Shown here: positions 6,262 to 6,281 of the stretch, one piece after another
Numbering within the stretch: position 1 is the first letter of the stretch
Layout of the letters: each line of letters opens with the position of its first letter
Source: Bacteroidales bacterium
GTDB lineage: Bacteria > Bacteroidota > Bacteroidia > Bacteroidales > WCHB1-69
Assembly: GCA_031272415.1 (NCBI GenBank)
Contig: JAISTU010000168.1
Location: 1 to 6,281 of the forward strand
Length of the DNA stretch: 6,281 bases
Direction of reading: 5' to 3'
Made by a program: the position numbers and the translations under genes
Notes under the pieces: generated by a model
What the model was told of the DNA's origin: nothing
Databases searched by the model: none
Seen by the model: only the letters and a program-made list of their open reading frames with translations

Positions 6262-6281
6262 CGTAAAATCATAATAATCAC

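Larger units (their letters stand above)
6015..6281. other. Non-coding, repeat-rich region upstream of gldF
   Basis: No credible reading frame is seen. The region contains the gldF -7 box (6058-6065), an AGAGTGT double repeat (6105-6121), forward copy B of the 50-bp repeat (6132-6181), a 30-bp palindrome (6188-6217) and a degenerate third repeat copy (6226-6261) near the window edge. No tRNA or other RNA gene is recognisable. Confidence 0.7.

Overview
The window is AT-rich and looks like a chromosomal segment of a Bacteroidota (Bacteroidetes) bacterium. Three things point there: a short primary-type sigma-70 factor without region 1.1; a GldF/GldG pair, a family described mainly from this phylum; and -7 boxes of the Bacteroidota form TAnnTTTG in place of a classical -10. 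Starts lack Shine-Dalgarno sequences, which is also common in the phylum. Assignments rest on sequence reading only; no database search was run.

Layout. Positions 1-369 are non-coding and hold a small palindrome, a degenerate 7-bp tandem repeat and a candidate promoter. A forward gene run follows: an HtrA/DegQ-type serine protease with a putative lipoprotein signal (370-1755), a sigma-70 factor of RpoD type (1819-2676) and a short secreted protein with a degenerate formylglycine-generating-enzyme-like (SUMF1) fold (2725-3396). A hairpin overlaps the end of that last gene. The reverse strand carries gldF then gldG (6014 down to 3502), encoding the membrane permease and the auxiliary extracytoplasmic subunit of a Gld-type ABC transporter; the ATPase gene gldA is not here. 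The right end (6015-6281) holds the gldF promoter and a cluster of repeats.

How the genes relate. The protease would handle misfolded envelope proteins and the sigma factor would direct housekeeping transcription; their adjacency is, from memory, seen in other Bacteroidota. The SUMF1-like protein has no evident catalytic site. GldF and GldG form one transporter module.

Most notable. (1) The recognition helix of the sigma factor (region 4.2) reads SREGARLAKEKA where the family normally has a RERVRQIKEKA-like sequence, so residues that normally read the upstream promoter element are changed. (2) A roughly 50-bp repeat occurs at 3448-3497 and, inverted, at 6132-6181 (45 of 50 positions identical by eye), bracketing the gldFG operon. 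A third, decayed copy lies at 6226-6261, with a 30-bp palindrome between the last two.
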